In this document: in pieces, positions 1-11,200 of the stretch
Numbering within the stretch: position 1 is the stretch's first letter
How the letters are laid out: the number at the start of each line of letters is the position of its first letter
Assembly: GCA_964484765.1 (NCBI GenBank)
Contig: CAZAGI010000025.1
Coordinates: 1-64,000, forward strand
DNA length: 64,000 nucleotides
Source: DSVQ01 sp964484765
Lineage (GTDB): Bacteria; Planctomycetota; Planctomycetia; Planctomycetales; Planctomycetaceae
Direction of reading: 5' to 3'
Notes under the pieces: model-generated
What the model saw: the letters and a program-made list of their open reading frames with translations, nothing else
What the model was told of the DNA's origin: nothing
Database searches by the model: none
Program-made: the position numbers and the translations under genes

Positions 1-1749
1 CACTCCAGCCCAAACCATCGTGCCGCCACGCACCGGCCGCGCAACATCTTTGTTACCGATCCGTCCATGGGCCACAAGCTGAAGTCCACCCACGAACGGC
101 GGCGTGTGAAGTTCGGCACTCACCACCAAGGGAACACGTTCGGCACCCGGACCGATCCACACGTCTGGACAAGTGACGCCAGGCGGCAAATTCGCGGCAC
201 TGATGCGAATTGGTCCAGTCATCCCGCGATGCCGAAAGGGGACTAACTCCAGCATTTCTCGGCCGCCGCGCCAGACGTTGAACCCGGCTGACTGGTCAAC
301 GTGACGCGGAATGGCCGCGACATGGAAGTCGGGATCCTCGCGACGAATGCGGAGCCGGTACACTCGACTCGGATCATCATTGAGACCACCGAACAGATTG
401 CGCACCATGAGGAAATAGCGACCATCCGTCGGGGCCACAAACCGCCCGCTGGGATCGGAATGCTGGGTGGGGAACCGCTTGTCACCGAGGTTCTCCTGGC
501 AGTCGGCCAGTCTCAGCAGCTCCCGCTGTGCCGCATCGAGCACGACGATGTCGAGATCCACCGGCGCACCAATCCGCGCGCCGAACGCTTCCAGCCAGAG
601 GACTTCACCTTCACGAGCTTCGATAACATACCAGTCGCGCTGGTCACCGCGCGTCAGTTGTCCGCAGGCTTCTGAGGGAACCGTCAGTGGTTGGGCATGA
701 TCGAAGCTCTGGTTACGTGTTCCGCCGCGGAAAATTGCCACGTCCGTCAAACCAACCAGCACGGGACCGTTGCCGCCCGGATATCGAAACGGAAACGCGT
801 CGTAAACAATTTGGGAAGGGTGGAGCGGTACGGGCGCGATTGCGGGCTGAGCGGGAGCCAAGACATCGATTTCGATTGAATCCAGTGACGGGGTGTTTAC
901 TCTGCCCCGCGCGCCGTCAGTCGACACATTCGGATCGTGGTTCGCAGGCGATAGATTCCTGCCAAAAAGCGTCACACGCGTCGTTTCTCCGGAGGCGACA
1001 ACAGGAGGGAACACAAACGCCGGCCGCGGACCGGTGTCGATATCGAGGCGATAGAAATGCGACTCGCTGCCAGCGAAGGTCTGGTCAAAAAGCTTGACCG
1101 TGTAGAACCCGTCGGTCGGAGCCAGAAAGTCGACGAGCGGATCCATGGTTCCAGCACGGCCACGGTTGACTGCCAGCCGCTGCCCTTGTGCATCGTAGAC
1201 TTCCATGACGGCGCGCAGTTTGGAATCGAGGCGCTCGGCCCAGACTTCGAGCACCACTCGCTGTCGTGCCTCGGCAGCAAACCGGTAGCTGTCGATATCG
1301 CCAGGCTTGTCAAGACGACCGTTGACGATGTTGTCCACCGGCACGTCATTTGGAGCCGCCAGCGTGTCGTTCGCTTCTGTTTCGACACTTTCCGGGCGGT
1401 TTCCAATCACGAACGCTCGCGGCCCGCTTAGTCCATACTTACCGACAACCCGGAGATCATAGATGCCTGGCGGAACATCCGCGGGGATGGTGAGAGTCCA
1501 CTGCGGGCCGTCGGTTTTTTTGGCGGTGATCCGGCCGGCGGCAAGTCGGAGCCCCGCCATCTCATCCAGCGCTGTGCCTTCCACAGTAACACTGACCGAA
1601 GTTCCCGCGCGGCCTCCCGCCGGAAACACGGTGTTGAGGACGGGGCTGGGCAGTTCCGCACTCGCCACGGCGGAAGAAGCAATGATGACCAAGCTGCCGA
1701 TCAAAGCAGCTCGCCCATGACGACGCTCTCGCGAACACCAGCCGCACAT
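1..1749 (-). CDS. Secreted PPC-domain protein, C-terminus cut by window edge
   Basis: I translated this frame by hand. It is open from an ATG at 1749 to base 1, giving 583 codons with no stop, so the C-terminus lies outside the window. The first 31 residues are a basic stretch followed by a hydrophobic core ending in Ala-Ser-Ala, a probable Sec signal peptide. Two segments (about residues 135-230 and 360-470) have the look of bacterial pre-peptidase C-terminal (PPC) beta-sandwich domains, with the typical aspartate-rich 'IDSYRF' and 'RDWYVIEA' strands. An Ig-like or IPT-like sheet precedes them. Planctomycetes encode many such long exported proteins, often near DUF1501 or DUF1549 genes; their function is unknown. 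It is divergent from the sigma factor at 2196. The family call is firm, the role is not. Confidence 0.8.
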   Translation of the reverse strand, partial: MCGWCSRERRHGRAALIGSLVIIASSAVASAELPSPVLNTVFPAGGRAGTSVSVTVEGTALDEMAGLRLAAGRITAKKTDGPQWTLTIPADVPPGIYDLRVVGKYGLSGPRAFVIGNRPESVETEANDTLAAPNDVPVDNIVNGRLDKPGDIDSYRFAAEARQRVVLEVWAERLDSKLRAVMEVYDAQGQRLAVNRGRAGTMDPLVDFLAPTDGFYTVKLFDQTFAGSESHFYRLDIDTGPRPAFVFPPVVASGETTRVTLFGRNLSPANHDPNVSTDGARGRVNTPSLDSIEIDVLAPAQPAIAPVPLHPSQIVYDAFPFRYPGGNGPVLVGLTDVAIFRGGTRNQSFDHAQPLTVPSEACGQLTRGDQRDWYVIEAREGEVLWLEAFGARIGAPVDLDIVVLDAAQRELLRLADCQENLGDKRFPTQHSDPSGRFVAPTDGRYFLMVRNLFGGLNDDPSRVYRLRIRREDPDFHVAAIPRHVDQSAGFNVWRGGREMLELVPFRHRGMTGPIRISAANLPPGVTCPDVWIGPGAERVPLVVSAELHTPPFVGGLQLVAHGRIGNKDVARPVRGGTMVWAGV

Positions 1750-2195
1750 TCGACTCTCTCCGTCGGGGAACCCGTGTTGTCCGCACGACTCTTGTCGCCT
1801 TGCTGAGCGAGGCAGAGGAGTTCGGACAAATTTCAGGTCGGTTTGGACTGGAGCGTCTATTCGTTCGGGCGGGTTTGCCTAGAGCGTCATTAATTCGGCA
1901 TCTCTAACCCTGGGTACCAATCTACACACCGATGCCTTGGCTGGCAAGATTGCATCAGCAACGGCCAGGGAATTCATCCCCAGCGAGTCGCTATCGACGT
2001 CACGGTCTTGTGGCCCTGGTCGCTCGCGTCAGCACGAAATCGTTTCACCGCAGTACGATCGACAACTTCTGCTTCTGCGTTCAGTTTTCGTCTTGCCGGA
2101 GTGGGGCACTCACCATTTTCCGGCGTTTCTTGGAGTCCTCTCCCTTTTCTCGATAGATTCGTGCAGGCAGCGCGTAGAGCCTGCAGGAGCGACAT
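1750..2195. other. Divergent intergenic region, no gene seen
   Basis: This 446-bp region separates the minus-strand PPC protein from the plus-strand sigma factor and must hold both promoters. I could not fix a convincing -35/-10 pair. Short open frames here lack coding character. A GCAGGAG ribosome-binding site at about 2183-2189 serves the GTG start at 2196. Confidence 0.5.
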
Positions 2196-2789
2196 GTGAC
2201 ACACTCGCCAGAAACTCAACCGAGCTTGCTAGTCCGCCTGCGAAATGCCGGTGACGAACGCGCCTGGTCGCAGTTTGTTCATCTTTATGGACCGCTGGTG
2301 TACTCGTACTTGCGGCGACAGGGACTGCAGGACGCCGATGTCGCTGATTTGACCCAGGATGTCTTGCGCCAGATCTCCACAGCTGTGAAGACCTTCGAGT
2401 ACGATCCACACCAGGGAACCTTTCGCGGATGGCTTTTCGCCGCGGTCCGTAACCGCCTGCGAACTTTTTGGCAACGAGAAGCCGGTCGCGGGCAGGGGGA
2501 AGGCGGTTCGGCAGCATTCGAGAAACTGCACGCCGTACCAGACGACAACCCCAGCGCCTCGGCGGAGTGGGACGCTGCCTTTGAACGTCAACTTTTTCTG
2601 TACGCGGCTGACATCATCCGTGCCGACTTTTCGGAAACCACCTGGCAGGCCTTCTGGCGTACCGCTGTTGAGGGGCAAACCGGTCGCGACGTGGCCCAAC
2701 AGCTGGAACTGACGCCCGCGGCTGTCTATCTGGCCCGCAGTCGAGTGATGCAGCGGTTGAAGGAACAAGTCCGAAGTCTGGCCGAATAA
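2196..2789 (+). CDS. ECF-type RNA polymerase sigma factor (kinase-linked)
   Basis: A 197-residue sigma-70 family protein of the ECF size class, containing only regions 2 and 4. Region 2 (about residues 10-85) includes the 'DVADLTQDVL' core-binding helix and the 'TFRGWLFAAVRNRL' promoter-melting segment. Region 4 (about 130-195) ends in a helix-turn-helix, 'ELTPAAVYLARSRVMQRLK'. It starts at GTG with an AGGAG seven bases upstream; no upstream ATG in frame fits. The kinase gene at 2851 begins 61 bp after the stop on the same strand, so the two are probably co-transcribed. Sigma factors of this kind are known to pair with Ser/Thr kinases in planctomycetes. The Thr within the 'DLTQ' helix is a conceivable phosphosite, which is inference only. 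Confidence 0.92.
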   Translation: MTHSPETQPSLLVRLRNAGDERAWSQFVHLYGPLVYSYLRRQGLQDADVADLTQDVLRQISTAVKTFEYDPHQGTFRGWLFAAVRNRLRTFWQREAGRGQGEGGSAAFEKLHAVPDDNPSASAEWDAAFERQLFLYAADIIRADFSETTWQAFWRTAVEGQTGRDVAQQLELTPAAVYLARSRVMQRLKEQVRSLAE

Positions 2790-2850
2790 GATTGTCACTC
2801 CATAAGATGATCGAGATTCAGTTCCGGGTCGCCGGGCGGAAAAGTACTCC

Positions 2851-5800
2851 ATGACATCGAATTCCTGTCCTGATGATCTGGCGCTGCAAGCATTCCTCGA
2901 TGGAACCGGGACCAGCGACAACTTGGCGACGCACATTAACGCCTGTGAGCACTGCCAGAACCGGCTCGATGCGCTTGCCGCGGGTGATGCCTCCGCCCTT
3001 GGACTCGCCGCCAAGCTCCGGGCAACTGCGGAAGATGGCGCTACCGTCCTCGCGCAGGCCTTGGACCACGTCCAGGCGTTCGGCGCCGAGGCATCTGAGG
3101 AGGACATGGCCTTACCGCCAGGCTTGCTCGCCCCCAGCAATCATCCAGGCTCATTCGGTCGGTTGGGACAGTACGAACTGCTGCAACTGCTCGGCCGCGG
3201 TGGCATGGGATCCGTCTTCAAGGCCTTCGATCCGTCGTTGCATCGGATTGTGGCCATCAAGCTGCTGGCTCCACACCTGGCGCATAATCCACAAGCCCGC
3301 AAACGTTTTATCCGAGAAGCACAGGCCGCGGCCGCCGTGTCGCACGATCACGTGGTGACGACGCACGCGATCGATGAAACGGCGGAGCAGCCGGCGATTG
3401 TGATGCAATATGTCTCGGGCCGTTCCTTGCAGCAGAAGCTCGATGCGGAAGGCCCGCTGGAGTTGAAAGAGATCCTGCGGATCGGCGTGCAGACCGCCGC
3501 CGGGCTGGCTGCCGCACATGCTCAGGGCCTCGTCCACCGTGACGTCAAACCAGCCAACATTCTTCTTGAAAACGGTGTTCAGAGAGTCAAGCTGACCGAT
3601 TTCGGCCTCGCCCGAGCCGTTGACGACGTCGGCATGACTGCCAGCGGAGTCATTGCCGGTACCCCGCAGTATATGGCCCCCGAACAGGCGCAAGGTGAAA
3701 CCATCACCCCGCAGGCTGACCTCTTCAGCCTCGGTAGCGTGATGTACGCCATGTGCACCGGACACTCTCCCTTTCGCGCATCCACGACGATGGGGGTCCT
3801 GAAGAATGTCTGTGATGCGACGCCCCGACCGATCCGCGACATCAACCCCGAGATCCCCGACTGGCTCTGCGTCATCATCGACCGATTGCTGGCCAAGGAC
3901 CCTGCCCAGAGATTCGCGAGCGCAAAAGAAACCGCCGAATTACTGGAGCAATGGCTGGCCCACGTCCAACGCCCGCTGGCGGTCCCCAGTCCCGCTCCAC
4001 TCGCCCCGATGTCGGCACCTGTTGAATCGACAGCCGCAAGCTCCGCTGACGCTGCTGTCCCAGTGGCTTCCATAACCAGTGATGACGAAGACGAAGAATC
4101 CCCCGTCCACCTGGGCCGCACTCCGGAAGAACGTCAACTGCTTCAACGTGCTCTGGGTTATGTCGAGTTGCCTGGATTCGCCCTGACGGGTGTCGGCGGT
4201 TTCAGCTTGATCGCGCTCTGGGTCTCGTTGGACTGGCAGAATCCTCAGCTCTGGGTCAGCCATATACCGACGGGAGGTGTGGGGGTCTTTTCCGGAGCGC
4301 GCGAGTTGTTTCAGGCCGGAGGACCATGGCTTCAGAGCGCCGCGTTCATCGTCATGATTGCAGCCGGTAGCCGCCTGCCCAAGCTTCAGTCGCGCACGCT
4401 TGGTGTCGTCGGAGCAGTCCTCTCGAACATGACGGCGACGCTGCAGGTTCCCGGCGTGCTGGGGGCCGCGGTGGGAATCTGGGTGTTGATGACTTGCCTC
4501 CGGAGCGAAGTGATCGAGGCGTTTCACTTGGCGGCGGAATTGCGGCGGATGAAGCGCGAACGAGAGGGGGCCGGCCGAGCGTCTCCCCAAGGTAAGACGC
4601 CGTCGGCGATCGAGCCAACGGTCCTCAATGTCGCCGAGACCGCGCAACCAGTTGCCGACATTGTCGCCGCCCGCGACCAGTTGCGCGGGGCTGCGTGGGG
4701 GTTGATGATCCTGGGCGGGGTCGGACTATTCCTGACGCTGGCCGTGTACGTCGCGATGATTCACAGCATGGGAGTCGAATTGCTGGGAGCCCGACCGGCA
4801 CCCTGGAGCATGCCGATTCTAAAAATCGCCCTTTTACTGCTGACCTTCGGGGCTGGGTTTACGGGGATTTTTCTCGGAGGTCGACGGATGACGACACTGC
4901 ATGGATTCTGGACCAGCGTGTTCGGCTGTGTTCTGGCCATGCTGCTATTGCCGGCCAATGCGATCGGGCTGCCACTGGGAATCTGGGGACTCATCCGGCT
5001 TCGTCGTCGCGCAGTCCGCAATGTCTACGCCGCTCAACACAGCATCGAATCATCCGCTCCGAGCAGCCCAGCAGGCCTCGCGCTGATCCGTGAACGATTG
5101 GGCGAACCCGCCGCCGCACTCATCCTGACTGGACTGTTGAACTGGCTGCTCCTAGTCGTGCTGGCATTAATCACTCTCCAGGCTAAATTACAACAGGAGT
5201 TTGCGTTTCAACGGCTGATCGCACCTCAATTCCCCTTACTGATCGCGCTGGGTCTCTTCTTCGCGGTGACCTCGACGATGACGGCGGTCGCAGGATTCCG
5301 CATGCTGCGATTGCAATCGTATCCCCTGGTGCTGGTCGGAGCGGGTTGCGCCGCCGTGACACTGCCGGGCATGGCCGTCGGTATCCCCGTTGCGGCCTGG
5401 GTGCTCGTGTCAATGATTCAACCCGAAGTCCGTGCAACCTTCGCCTTTGTCGGGGCAACGCCGGAGGTCCGACGTCGCAGCGGAACGTCGCAGACGTGGA
5501 ATCACCCGCAGTTTTGGCCTGTCCTTGGCTGCATCGCTGTCGGTTTGTGGTTGGTGTACTGGGGAGGCCTGAACCTCTCCGGTCTGCGGCCTGCGCGGAC
5601 GGTGATGAATCCATCCACTTCCGATGACAATGGGACCCGGCAACTTCCGCCAAATTTTACGCTCACCCAGCCCGATGAAATGCTGCCGATTGGTCGCAAC
5701 GATTCCCGACAGATGGCCGTCAGCTCCGGCGGGGCGCTCCTGGCTGTCGCAGGCGGCTCCGAACGCGAAGGCTTCATCAAGATCTGGAACGCGCAGACGC

Positions 5801-6558
5801 TGCAGGAACTGGCGCTCCAGACATCCCCGCACACAATTCACAGCCTTGCCTTCGGCGACCATGGCAGTGTCCTGGCGACCGGTGAAGCGGACGGAAAAGT
5901 TCGCGTGCGCGACGGCAGAACGGGCGTGGTCCAGTGGGAAATCTCAGCTCACTCGACCCCGGTCACGGCCGTGGTCTTCAGCGAGGGAAATTATGGCCTG
6001 ATTTCGGGCGGCGAAGATGGCACGCTGCGCTTGTGGGAAGATCGCAAGTCGGTCCACGTCGATCTCCCCGGCATGTCCGCCGCGGTCATGGATATCGCCA
6101 CCACCCGCGACGGGACCCGCATCGCCGCCGCCTGCCGCGACCGGCTGGTCCATCTCTGGGACGCAAAAGGCAGGCCGGTCACACAACTCACTTTTCCCAC
6201 GATACCGCTGCGGATCTCGCTCGACGAAGTGGACGGGCAATTGGGCGTGGCGCTCGAAAACGGGGACTGTCACGTAATGTCGCTGAAAGACCGACGGACG
6301 AAGGGACGATGGTCGCTGTCGGGCCGCAGCCCAACGGGGCTGCGAACCGCATTCTGGAAGCGTCCCAGCACAGCCATCTTCATTACGGCTTCCGACGACG
6401 GCACGATCCGGCTGAATGACTTCACCGAGTTCCAGCCACGTGTGACGCTTCGGACTTCATCGTCTGCTTTAAGCGCCGATCTCATCGCCGGTCATGACCG
6501 CATCGTTTCCGCTCATGCTGATGGACAGCTGAGGATCTGGAATCTCAATCGCCCGTGA
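2851..6558 (+). CDS. Transmembrane Ser/Thr kinase with anti-sigma-like N-terminus and WD40 tail
   Basis: A 1235-residue Hanks-type kinase. Residues 28-35 form HxxxCxxC, the metal-binding pattern of zinc anti-sigma domains. The kinase domain (about 106-370) is complete, with a glycine loop at 114-122, catalytic Lys137, HRDVKPAN at 229-236 and DFG at 250-252. Residues about 430-915 are membrane-spanning, with roughly ten hydrophobic helices arranged as three similar modules that each end near a 'GIWVL'-like motif. The C-terminal 290 residues (from about 940) are WD40 repeats. It follows the ECF sigma gene at 2196 by 61 bp and is followed by a DUF1501 gene. The arrangement suggests a membrane kinase that sequesters or phosphorylates the neighbouring sigma factor in response to a signal sensed through the membrane or propeller part. 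The domains are clear; the regulation is inferred. Confidence 0.93.
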   Translation: MTSNSCPDDLALQAFLDGTGTSDNLATHINACEHCQNRLDALAAGDASALGLAAKLRATAEDGATVLAQALDHVQAFGAEASEEDMALPPGLLAPSNHPGSFGRLGQYELLQLLGRGGMGSVFKAFDPSLHRIVAIKLLAPHLAHNPQARKRFIREAQAAAAVSHDHVVTTHAIDETAEQPAIVMQYVSGRSLQQKLDAEGPLELKEILRIGVQTAAGLAAAHAQGLVHRDVKPANILLENGVQRVKLTDFGLARAVDDVGMTASGVIAGTPQYMAPEQAQGETITPQADLFSLGSVMYAMCTGHSPFRASTTMGVLKNVCDATPRPIRDINPEIPDWLCVIIDRLLAKDPAQRFASAKETAELLEQWLAHVQRPLAVPSPAPLAPMSAPVESTAASSADAAVPVASITSDDEDEESPVHLGRTPEERQLLQRALGYVELPGFALTGVGGFSLIALWVSLDWQNPQLWVSHIPTGGVGVFSGARELFQAGGPWLQSAAFIVMIAAGSRLPKLQSRTLGVVGAVLSNMTATLQVPGVLGAAVGIWVLMTCLRSEVIEAFHLAAELRRMKREREGAGRASPQGKTPSAIEPTVLNVAETAQPVADIVAARDQLRGAAWGLMILGGVGLFLTLAVYVAMIHSMGVELLGARPAPWSMPILKIALLLLTFGAGFTGIFLGGRRMTTLHGFWTSVFGCVLAMLLLPANAIGLPLGIWGLIRLRRRAVRNVYAAQHSIESSAPSSPAGLALIRERLGEPAAALILTGLLNWLLLVVLALITLQAKLQQEFAFQRLIAPQFPLLIALGLFFAVTSTMTAVAGFRMLRLQSYPLVLVGAGCAAVTLPGMAVGIPVAAWVLVSMIQPEVRATFAFVGATPEVRRRSGTSQTWNHPQFWPVLGCIAVGLWLVYWGGLNLSGLRPARTVMNPSTSDDNGTRQLPPNFTLTQPDEMLPIGRNDSRQMAVSSGGALLAVAGGSEREGFIKIWNAQTLQELALQTSPHTIHSLAFGDHGSVLATGEADGKVRVRDGRTGVVQWEISAHSTPVTAVVFSEGNYGLISGGEDGTLRLWEDRKSVHVDLPGMSAAVMDIATTRDGTRIAAACRDRLVHLWDAKGRPVTQLTFPTIPLRISLDEVDGQLGVALENGDCHVMSLKDRRTKGRWSLSGRSPTGLRTAFWKRPSTAIFITASDDGTIRLNDFTEFQPRVTLRTSSSALSADLIAGHDRIVSAHADGQLRIWNLNRP

Positions 6559-6721
6559 GGTGGGCGCGCCGGGAGTCTGTTTCGTCAACGCTGTTGAACT
6601 GACCACGCGACACGGGATTCGCGCTAGGATCGCATCGTCATCGTCAGTAGAATCAGCCAATCGTCCCTGATCTAGCCATGAGACCGTCCCGCAAGTTGCC
6701 GAACCGTAGGGGGTCTGAGTG

Positions 6722-8110
6722 ATGAAGTTTTTTGATCTGCAATCGACGGTTTCGCGACGGCAGTTGCTCAGCATCGGCGGGATCGGCGCGTTGGGGCTGG
6801 CGTTGCCGGAACTCCTGCGTGCTGGCGAATCACGGATTGGTTCAACGCCGCGTCCTGCCGCACGGTCCTGTATTTTCATCGTGCAGTATGGCGGTTGCAG
6901 TCATATCGACAGTCTCGACCCGAAGCCGCTAGCTCCAGCGGAAGTCCGGGGGCCGCTGGAGCCGATCGCCACGCGATCGCCGGGGCTGCGAATTTGCGAA
7001 TTGCTGCCGCAACTCGCGCAGCAGTCGGACAAGTTTGCGGTCGTGCGTTCCATGACGCATGACAATCCCGGACACGATGGCGGGATGCACGTCGCCATGA
7101 CGGGCCATTCCATGCCCCAGCCCGACACACCGTATTTCGGTTCGATGGTGTCCCATTTGCGACCGTCGACACGGAACATTCCCTCGTATGTCTGGCTGCA
7201 GAATCTCGCGGGGGACGTTGAGCCCCGCTATCTACGCGGCGGCTTTCTGGGCATGGCGCATAGCCCGCTCCGCGTCGGCACAGATCTGGACAACCCCAGT
7301 GCCGAATCCTTTCGGTTCACGGCTTTCGATCCGCTGCCCGGGACGACCACCGATTCGCTCCGAGCACGCCAGCAATTGTTGACGGCGCTGAAGAGCCCGA
7401 GCGGGTCTCTGGACGTCACCGGTCCGGAGGCGTTTGGCCGGTTTCAGCAGAAGGCGTTCGAACTCGTGACAGGGAATCAAGCGCGGCAAGCCTTTGATCT
7501 GGCTCAAGAGTCGGGCAATATGCGCGACCGTTACGGCCGTCATCCGCTCGGACAAAACTTGCTGATGGCGCGGCGACTGATCGAGGCCGGCGTCCGACTG
7601 GTTAATGTCACCGCCTGGTGTGGGCTTGCGGACGGTGAAAAGTTCACCAACGTGCAAACATGGGACATGCATGGTCCCGGTGCGGCCGCCCATATCGGCA
7701 GCATTTTTGGAACCGGCACCTATGGCTTGGGGCATGCTTTGCCCCGCGTGGATCAGGCCGTGTCAGCCCTGTTGACCGACTTGTCCGAGCGCGGATTACT
7801 CGACGAGACCCTTGTGGTGATGGTGGGGGAATTCGGCCGGTCGCCCCGGATCAGCAATCTCGGCCGCGATCATTGGCCCGCGTGCTACTCGGCGCTTTTG
7901 GCGGGCGCGGGGATACGGGGTGGTACGGTGTACGGTGCGTCCGATTTTCAAGGCGGTTATGTGCAGGACCGTCCAGTACGGCCGGAACAATTCGGGGCCA
8001 CCTTGCTGCAGTCACTGGGAATCGACCCGGGCTCGCGGCTCGCCCCGGACGGATTCACAATGCCGGCCAGCCTGGGCCAGCCAGTAACCGATCTGCTGCC
8101 GACATCGTGA
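6722..8110 (+). CDS. Tat-exported DUF1501 protein
   Basis: A 462-residue DUF1501 protein. The N-terminus carries a twin-arginine export signal (SRRQLLSIGGIGALGLALP, about residues 11-29). The mature part has the family hallmarks: the 'GGCSHIDSLDPKP' strand, 'GEFGRSPRI' and 'RDHWPACYSALLAGAG'. The ATG at 6722 is preceded by AGGGGG at good spacing; a GTG one codon earlier is possible. DUF1501 proteins belong to the alkaline phosphatase-like superfamily and are massively expanded in planctomycetes. No biochemical activity is established. It lies 163 bp after the WD40 kinase and could be the last gene of that cluster, with an arrangement mirrored at 8213-14921. Confidence 0.93.
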   Translation: MKFFDLQSTVSRRQLLSIGGIGALGLALPELLRAGESRIGSTPRPAARSCIFIVQYGGCSHIDSLDPKPLAPAEVRGPLEPIATRSPGLRICELLPQLAQQSDKFAVVRSMTHDNPGHDGGMHVAMTGHSMPQPDTPYFGSMVSHLRPSTRNIPSYVWLQNLAGDVEPRYLRGGFLGMAHSPLRVGTDLDNPSAESFRFTAFDPLPGTTTDSLRARQQLLTALKSPSGSLDVTGPEAFGRFQQKAFELVTGNQARQAFDLAQESGNMRDRYGRHPLGQNLLMARRLIEAGVRLVNVTAWCGLADGEKFTNVQTWDMHGPGAAAHIGSIFGTGTYGLGHALPRVDQAVSALLTDLSERGLLDETLVVMVGEFGRSPRISNLGRDHWPACYSALLAGAGIRGGTVYGASDFQGGYVQDRPVRPEQFGATLLQSLGIDPGSRLAPDGFTMPASLGQPVTDLLPTS

Positions 8111-8212
8111 GCGAGCACAAGGGATGGAGTGCATCGAGTTCCGGTCATCGCGTCAGTTGATCACAAGGTTGAGAGCGCCGAATGGCCAGCCAGGCCTTGT
8201 CACCGGATCGCC

Positions 8213-11200
8213 TCAATCCTTAGTGATCGCCGCCTTCACGGCGTCAACGGTCAACGACACCCGAAATCCGATGTGGCCCGAACGGGTTGACGGGTCGAGT
8301 GCGTCGCGACCCGTCGACCGGCAGTTGGACGCGGTGCTGAGCCAACCGCCGCCCCGAATCACGCGCCGGGAACCGGCGAAAAATGGGCTGTTTGGGTTGA
8401 TCGCGGGCTTCTCCTGGAATTGGCCGTAATTGGTCGCGTCCCACCCGTCATGCACCCATTCCCAAACATTGCCGTGAATGTCGGCCAGTCCGAACGGATT
8501 CGCTTTCAACTCGCCCGCAGCGTGTGTGGGACCTCCCGCGTTCCCACCGAACCAGCCGGCCCGCACCAGGTCTTCGTCCTTGTCGCCAATCCAGTATTTT
8601 GTCGCTGTGCCAGCGCGGCAGGCGAACTCCCATTCCGCCTCGCTGGGGAGCCGGTAACCGGTCCCGTCGAGAGGCGTGATCGTCTCACCGGCCCGGAAGT
8701 AGAACGGTTTCAATTTCTCCTGCTTGCTCAACTTGGCGCAGAATTCGGCCGCGTCATTCCAACTCACCGTTTCCACCGGGTGACTGGCCGTCTCCATCCC
8801 GGCGACGAACTCTTTTCCCATGCCCATCGGGGCAAAGTAGGCGGGATTCCGTCCCATCACTTTTTCGTATTCGCCTTGCGTGACTTCATTCACGCCCTGG
8901 TAGATCGGTTGCGTTAGGATCACCTTGTGCGGCGGGGCTTCGCTCTTGATGCACTCCTGCCAGTGCTTGTTTGCACCAACGTCCTTCAGGGCCGCTGCGA
9001 TCTCCTCGGATGTGCTCCCCATCGTGAATTCGCCCGGCGGAATGAGGCGGAACTTCATGCCGATGCTGTTGGTGTACTCGACCGGCACCTTCAGATACGC
9101 GGTCCATTCTTCCTGATGTTGTTTCGCCTGTGCGGCGTCAAACGGGGCGATTGCAGGTTTCGGTGCATCCGCGGGCCAGCCATGCCAACCGGATTTGGCG
9201 AGAGAGGGAGGTTTTTCTTTCAACGCCTTCCGCACGGCGTCGACGGGCAGCGCTACTCGAAAACCAAGAAACTCGTTGCGAAAAGACGGCTCGCGCGCAT
9301 ACCGACTGGATGATCGGCAGAGCGTCTCTTTGTTGAGCCAATCGCCGCCATGCAGCACGCGCTCGGCACTCACCGAGAACGGAACAAGGGGATCAATCGC
9401 CGTTCTGGTGTGGAATTGGTTGTAGTACATGGCATCGTAACTATCTTCCATCCATTCCCAGGCATTCCCATGCACATCGAAGATGCCGAATGGATTCCCA
9501 AGGAGTTCACCAGCGGCATGCGTCCGATTGCCGGAATTGGTTCCGATCCATCCCGCTTGTTTGACAGCGTCGTCCTGTTCGCCAATCCAGAACCGGGAGT
9601 TGGTTCCCGCGCGGCAGGCGAATTCCCACTGAGCCTCGCTCGGAAGTCGGTAACCCATGCCATCCAGGGGGGTCATCATTTCGCCTGCCTGCAAATACCG
9701 CGGTGTGAATTGTTCCTGCTGGCTTAACCTGGCACAAAAGTTTGCCGCGTCATTCCAACTCACCATTTCCACCGGATGACGGGCAGTGTCCATTCCGGCC
9801 ACCGCCTCTTTTCCTGCTCCCGTCGGAGAAAAATGGGCAGGATTCGTTCCGATGATCCGCTGATAATTCGTTTGTGTCACTTCGTGAACACTGAGGTAGA
9901 TCGGCTGGGTGAGAGTCACTTTTCGCTGCGGAAACTCGCTACGAATACAATCCCGCCAATGACGGTCGTCCATGATTTTCAGGGAAGTTTCCATCTCAGC
10001 CTGCGTGCTCCCCATCAGGAATTCGCCCGGTGGAATGAGGCGGAACTTCATGCCTATGCTGTTGGTGTACTCGACCGGCACTTTCAGATACGTCGCCCAT
10101 TCTTCCTGATGTTTCTTCGCCTGCGCGGCATCGAACGGCGCGATCGCGGGTTTCGGGGCGTCTGCGGGCCAGCCGTGCCAACCGGTGGCTGCTGCTGTGT
10201 TCGGAGTCGCTTGCGACTTCAACGCTTGTTTGACGGCATCCATTGGCAGTGCCACCCGAAAGCCAATTGTCGGATAATTATGCCCTTCAGGAGGCCCGCC
10301 CACCCATCGGCGCGACGAGCCACACATTGCTTGGCGATTAGCGAAGTCACCATTTCGAATGATGCGCAGAGATGCTGTAGTATATTCCGGCCCGATTGTG
10401 GCGCGGAATCGATCATAGTCCTTTGTTCCCCATTCATAATGGCACCATTCTTGAACATTTCCGTGGATGTCATATAAGCCGAACGGATTTGAGAGCAGCT
10501 CGCCAACAGCGTGCGTACGGCCACCAGAGTTCTCACCAAACCAACCCGCCCGTACCAGGTCTTCGTCACTATCTCCAGTCCAGTACTTGGTGCTCGTCCC
10601 CGCCCTACACGCATATTCCCACTCCGCCTCTTGTGGAAGGCGATACCCCGTTCCGTCCAGCGGTGAGATCGTGTGCCCCGCTCGGAAGTAGAACGGCTCT
10701 AGTTTCTCCACTTGGCTCAACTTGGTGCAGAACTCCGCCGCATCGTTCCAACTCACGCTTTCCACCGGGTGATTAGAAGTGTCGAGCCCCGTAACGGCAT
10801 CTTTACCTCGCCCTAGAGATGAGAAACTGGAGGGCTTCTGACCCGTGACGTGTTCATACTCGGCCTGTGTCACTTCACACACACTCAGATAGATCGGCTG
10901 CGTCAGAATCATTTTTTGCTGCGGACCTTCGCTTTTTGCGCACTCCTGCCAATGCTTATTGTTGGGGTCAATTTCCCTAAGCGCTTCTTCAATGTTCTCC
11001 GGCGTGCTTCCCATCAGGAATTCGCCCGGTGGAATGAGGCGGAACTTCATGCCAATGCTGTTGGTGTACTCGACCGGCACTTTCAGATACGTCGCCCATT
11101 CTTCCTGATGTTTCTTCGCCTGCGCGGCATCAAAGGGGGCGATGGCAGGGCGCGGGGCAGCCGCGGGCCAGCCGTGCCAACTGGCCGACTCCGTCGTGGT

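Noticed and set aside
2229..3140. Minus-strand frame of 303 codons across the sigma gene and kinase start
   Set aside because: It is antisense to two well-supported genes and has no recognisable domain.
8213..11200. Three FGE modules as sulfatase-activating enzymes
   Set aside because: Each lacks the first catalytic cysteine and all are attached to a membrane kinase, so oxidase activity is unlikely.
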